Part shown: positions 18,569 to 22,288 of the stretch, one piece after another
How positions within the stretch are numbered: the stretch's first letter is position 1
Layout: every line of letters starts with the position of its first letter
Translations under genes and position numbers: made by a program
Notes under the pieces: model-generated
Database searches by the model: none
The model's input: only the letters and a program-made list of their open reading frames with translations
What the model was told of the DNA's origin: nothing
NCBI GenBank assembly: GCA_033064195.1
Contig: JARBJD010000700.1
Location: 1-22,288, forward strand
From: Blattamonas nauphoetae
Lineage: Eukaryota > Preaxostyla > Oxymonadida
Direction of reading: 5' to 3'
Length of the DNA: 22,288 nt

Positions 18569-20260
18569 TGCTCCTTCTCCTCCTCGATGAATGACTCGAT
18601 CCTTCTGGTTAAACTCAGATCTGACGCAATCTTCGTTCTTTTCGTTTCGAGAGCACAAACTTCTCTCCGAAAACTTCACCATCGATTGGTTTTCTCTCGA
18701 TAGTTTTCATAAACTCAAATCAATGGCACAATTGACGAAATGAGCTGATATTTCCTGATCTCGTTGGCAGTGCCGTAAAATGGATCTACAGAACAAGCGA
18801 ACACCTTTCATGATCTATTGAGGGTCGAAGACATTTAATTCAGATTTTCCGGTCGTTTAAAGGTGGATTGGATAACCCAGTGGGAGAGAACGATCAGACA
18901 CAATTTCAATGCAGTGAGGAGAATTTGTGATGATACAGCCCGTGAAAACCTTCCCCGTAGCTTCTGCTTCATTTTCACGGAAATGGCAACCATCCCCAAC
19001 TGGAGGACAGAATTGAGACAGATTGAACGAGCACGATCGTAATGTATCCGGGAATCTGCCGTACTTTCACTTCATTTCTAACCATCTTGATCACTTGTTG
19101 GTCATTCCATATGAACGAATCATCCCAAGGTACGCTGAGTTGGATCCCGATGAAGATCGAGATGGTTGCGCTGGATATGTTGATCTAGACAGGTGTCTGA
19201 GTGGTTGTATCGTATCGACTTGTGAGCTGTAATGCGAAGAACAAGAACGCACTGCAAATGATGCCATCGAGAGCAAGAAAATTGGTTGATCTTTCCGTTG
19301 GAGAGAAGAAGACAAGAAGGGATTAGAGGAAAGTGTAGATGAAGCGATTCCAGAGGAATGGAAGTGCTGATGGTAGTTCTTTGTGGAGATTGACTGAAAC
19401 ACAACTGACGATGAAGATGGTGAGGATGGCCAATGGGAGGATTCTCAGAACAGGCTGAAGTGTGACCCATGTGCTATCCGCCGAAGTAACTCACACGAAC
19501 ATCGCCGTGGGAAGCTGACCGATGTGCTATGCCTGTTATGTTGAAAGTTGGTATGATATCCTTCATTCATCCTGTTGAAATGAAAACACAGAGGATGGAA
19601 ACATCGTGGTAAATGATCGATTGGTAGAGCAATAATGAGGGAATGGAAAAAGATGGAGACTGATAGACCTGAGATGATAGGAAAGGTTGACGATTGGCAC
19701 AGGCAGTAAAGGTACGTTCGACGACGGTGGTTGAGCACTGGGAAAAGTGTTGACTGGGAAAGAGGGATAGATGAAAGGAAAAATGAACAAATAGGAGAGA
19801 GAAAAAGAAAAAGGTGACAAAGGGCTGAGAAACCAACAGTCTGAAATTGTCATGAGATGACGAAATAGAGAGAACAAACTGTATCCAGGACACTGGTTCC
19901 GAATTCATTCATGACGAAACTGCATTTGACAGACAGCGAAATCGGAAAACGCTCTTTTCAGAAATTCTCTGACAGAAGATGATTATTATGGTTCGATCTA
20001 TCGATCTTTTGAGAAGTGCAATCAGTAAGGCTAGAACGTCGAGAATCTCAGTTTAAAATACGCATCATCTTCTTGGATGAAGGATTAATGGATTTTCGGA
20101 AATTCTCCTTTTAGGTTCTGAGCTATGATGTCAAAATATTGTCCCATGTGTGCATTCGTAACGTTAAAGGTATTTAGAGGTTTTCTCGGGATCGGGTGGG
20201 AGTATAATTCTAAAATTTTATTTTTGTCTTAGTTTGACCAATAGTGATTTTTCAAGAAAA
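18569..20260. other. long stretch without a supported gene
   Basis: Short frames exist on both strands but are low in coding character. The best is at about 19110-19230 on the plus strand, a short acidic run ELDPDEDRDGCAGYVDLD that recalls a calcium-binding loop but lacks flanking helices. The minus-strand frames at 19090-19908 are Phe/Ser/Leu-rich translations of purine-rich DNA. No tRNA, repeat array or transposon end recognised. Confidence 0.4.
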
Positions 20261-20263
20261 AAG

Positions 20264-20370
20264 CACCGATTGGTGACAGGACACCGATTGGTGACTCCAC
20301 TATGAGTTGACTTTAGATAAGTCAGATCAACCCAGAATAACTCAGATCAACTTGATACAACTCACCGATA
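20264..20370. repeat. short subterminal-type repeats near the Harbinger-like gene
   Basis: CACCGATTGGTGAC occurs twice (20264-20277 and 20282-20295) and its core CACCGAT again at 20364-20370. The motif is nearly self-complementary. CAGATCAAC also appears twice between 20323 and 20354. Such repeats near a transposase gene are often transposase-binding sites (inference). I could not find an inverted partner at the far side of the gene. Confidence 0.4.
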
Positions 20371-20508
20371 CTCTTTTTCCTATATAATAATTGAATTTAA
20401 GTGTAGTTTAGACATGAAATGAGTTTATAGACGATAAAACCCGGAGTTGTGGGAAAACCGTCTTTCAATCAAGAGAACTCAAAAAGTGATGATGAAGAGA
20501 GAAATACC

Positions 20509-22180
20509 TTAGTAGATGTCTATGTCATCTGACCAGTCCCATGATTCGAGTGCGGGCTGAGACATCATCAGATCGATGGTTTTGGTGGAGTGTTGTCTCT
20601 TTGTTTCGAAATACGAACAGCTTCGAGGTGTCTTGCCTCCTTTCTTGGACCGTGTCGAGGAGAGAACTGATCAGTTGATGAGAATACTGGCCATCTTCAT
20701 CTGTCAGGTTCTTCTGCGCAATGTCAATGTTGGTCAGCCACACAGCAATGTGAAAATCAGCGTTGAGGTTCTTTCTGTCGGCATTGTATCTCAGAGCCAG
20801 TCTATGCCACAATCTTTTCAGTCTACCAAAGAACCATTCCACTGGAACTCGGAAACTGGCAATTGCATTGTTGAGCTGGATGTCAGCTAGTGCCTCCGGC
20901 TTCACATTCTTCTTTGGATGGATCATTCTGATCTCATCCGATACTCCGATGTATCCTTTGTCTCCCATCACTGCCCATTCGGCAAAGTTTTCGTCCCCTG
21001 CCAAAAGCTGCCTTTCCTCATCTGTCTTTTTGAGATATTCCTTCATCTCTGGGAGGCATGACTGGTAAATCGCCAGTTCAGAGACGCTCCCTTCGACCAG
21101 TTGGCTCACAATAACTGCCTCGAACGGTGGAGTTGCCATTACACCGACAAGAACCTTCATGCTGTACATCTTGTGGTGTCCATCGTACCACTTCTTTTTC
21201 TCGTTGAACGTTCCAGAAGGGATTTCGATTGGGATGGTCGTTGCATCGACAAGAAGAGCCACATTCCTGAACTGTTGATTGTCAGGAATGCGAGGTCTGC
21301 ATCTCCTCATCGCCATTTCTCGCTGAGCAACCTGGGTCAGGATTTTGACATCATTCAAAGTCCGAAGACCACCATTCAAGAAAAGCAATTCGCCGCTCTT
21401 GTCGCAGCTTGATCAAAGATCTCGAAAAGATTGTTTAATCATGTCATCCACAAATTCTAGTGAAAGGTTGATTCATTTCTCAACCATGAGAGAGAATAGT
21501 TTTGAATGTTGGTCTTCGGACTTTTGAATGATGTCAAAATTCTGACCCACCTCAAAGAGCTTGTCTCTGATGAATGAAATCCCATTGGCAACCATTGATG
21601 GTGACAGCTTCATCATCGACGCAATCCGTTCGATCGTTTCATTGCCCCTCAGCCATTGGAGATACAGTACAAGACGATCAGGGATTGTCAGAGCTGGTTT
21701 CGTTCCTGGTCGTGGAGTTCTGTCACAAATGCTTTGAACTTTCAGTGCGATTCCGTTGATAATATTTGGATGCAACTGTAAATTTTGGAAGAGACCGTTC
21801 TTTTCATATGAGTCCCAGATTTTCCACTTGGAATTTCTTCAGGTATTGGTCGAGGAATGACGCTAGCAATTTTTCTGTCAAATAGTTCGCTGCTTTCTGC
21901 AAGCTTTCTGGCTGCCTCCACAATCGACGCTTCATCAATAGGAATATTTTGGTTTTCGGTGTTGAAACATTTCTTGAAACGGTCCTTGAAGTTGCTAATG
22001 ACACCTGAGATGATGGGAGACTCGATGATGTCCATGTTTCTGGTGTCGTTTGCGGTGTGGTACTAAAATGTCATCAAAATGAAAAAATATAAAGAAAACA
22101 CACAATGAGAGAGAGTGATGGAAGGTGATGGGTTGAGAGGATCCGCCCAAAAAGCCTTGATTTTGACTTTGGTCACTCAT
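20509..22180 (-). pseudogene. PIF/Harbinger-like (DDE_Tnp_4) transposase, broken copy
   Basis: From the right: a start MSDQSQNQGFLGG at 22180, a possible intron (about 22072-22039), then MDIIESPIISGVISNFKDRF. A helix-turn-helix region follows: TIPDRLVLYLQWLRGNE then IERIASMMKLSPSMVANGIS. Next is the catalytic domain: ALLVDATTIPIEIP (first Asp), AVMGDKGYIGVSDEIR (second Asp) and VEWFFGRLKRLW (Glu). This DDE set and HTH are those of IS5-like PIF/Harbinger transposases (family knowledge). It is broken by a one-base loss in an A run near 21820, two TGA codons (21473-21475 and 21413-21415), and a frame change near 20660. After the last, another frame reads DLMMSQPALESWDWSDDIDIY to TAA at 20509. 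The second gene usual in this superfamily (Myb-like) is not visible. Confidence 0.8.
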
Positions 22181-22288
22181 TTATGCTTTTAACAATAAAT
22201 CAGAAAAAATAGTGAAAATACAATGTACATATCGACGTGAGAGGTTATACTTGCGCGAGGTATAGCCATTCTAAGTTGAGATCACTTG
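22181..22288. other. window edge, no gene seen
   Basis: AT-rich upstream flank of the Harbinger-like gene. I could not match it to an inverted repeat on the other side of the gene. Confidence 0.4.

Noticed and set aside
19091-19908. Minus-strand Phe/Ser/Leu-rich frames resembling membrane segments
   Set aside because: They translate purine-rich plus-strand DNA in several overlapping frames, so the composition is explained without a gene.
20200-22288. Terminal inverted repeats for the Harbinger-like element
   Set aside because: Only weak similarity (GATC-AACTT-type words) was seen between the two sides, not enough to define ends or a target duplication.

Overview
This is a eukaryotic window, most likely from a protist with a compact, intron-bearing genome. 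Several frames only make sense across short GT-AG introns (about 28 to 151 nt, pyrimidine-rich before the AG), and there is no bacterial operon layout. An oxymonad-like (Preaxostyla) source is my impression only; nothing here proves it. Most of the window is accessory DNA: minisatellites, DNA transposons and decaying gene pieces. Only one long gene looks intact.

Left part (1-9436): a G-rich minisatellite of about 30 bp units (507-2784) is interrupted by a 6.53 kb segment (2785-9314) and resumes in the same strand and the same phase (9315-9436). The segment is bounded by inverted repeats of 504 and 485 bp and by a 9 bp direct repeat GGAGTGTTT. This is the structure of a DNA transposon inserted into the array. 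Each arm holds a tRNA-like Pol III module pointing inward. Between the arms there is no transposase; there are pieces of ordinary genes instead: a possible RasGAP-like piece, an acidic coiled coil, and a dual-specificity-phosphatase-like gene whose catalytic Cys position is Ser. The whole resembles a gene-capturing (Pack-MULE type) element.

Middle part (9437-12770): a 121 nt stretch that can fold into a long stem enclosing an H-type pseudoknot lies just downstream of a spliced minus-strand gene. That gene joins into one open frame of 689 codons over four exons and looks like an unclassified DDE transposase. Small C-rich tandem repeats lie upstream of it. A plus-strand two-exon gene end follows at 12494-12769.

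Right part (12770-22288): decayed host-gene remnants follow. They are a plus-strand fragment at 12987-13239, a multi-exon minus-strand gene with Armadillo-like exons (13409-14840), and a plus-strand run of acidic and Ser/Pro-rich coding fragments (15372-18568) with frame changes. After about 1.9 kb with no supported gene comes a broken PIF/Harbinger-like transposase on the minus strand (20509-22180). In-frame stops inside these decaying frames are mostly TGA, as expected if CGA or TGG codons were lost by C-to-T change; reassignment of TGA is a less likely alternative.
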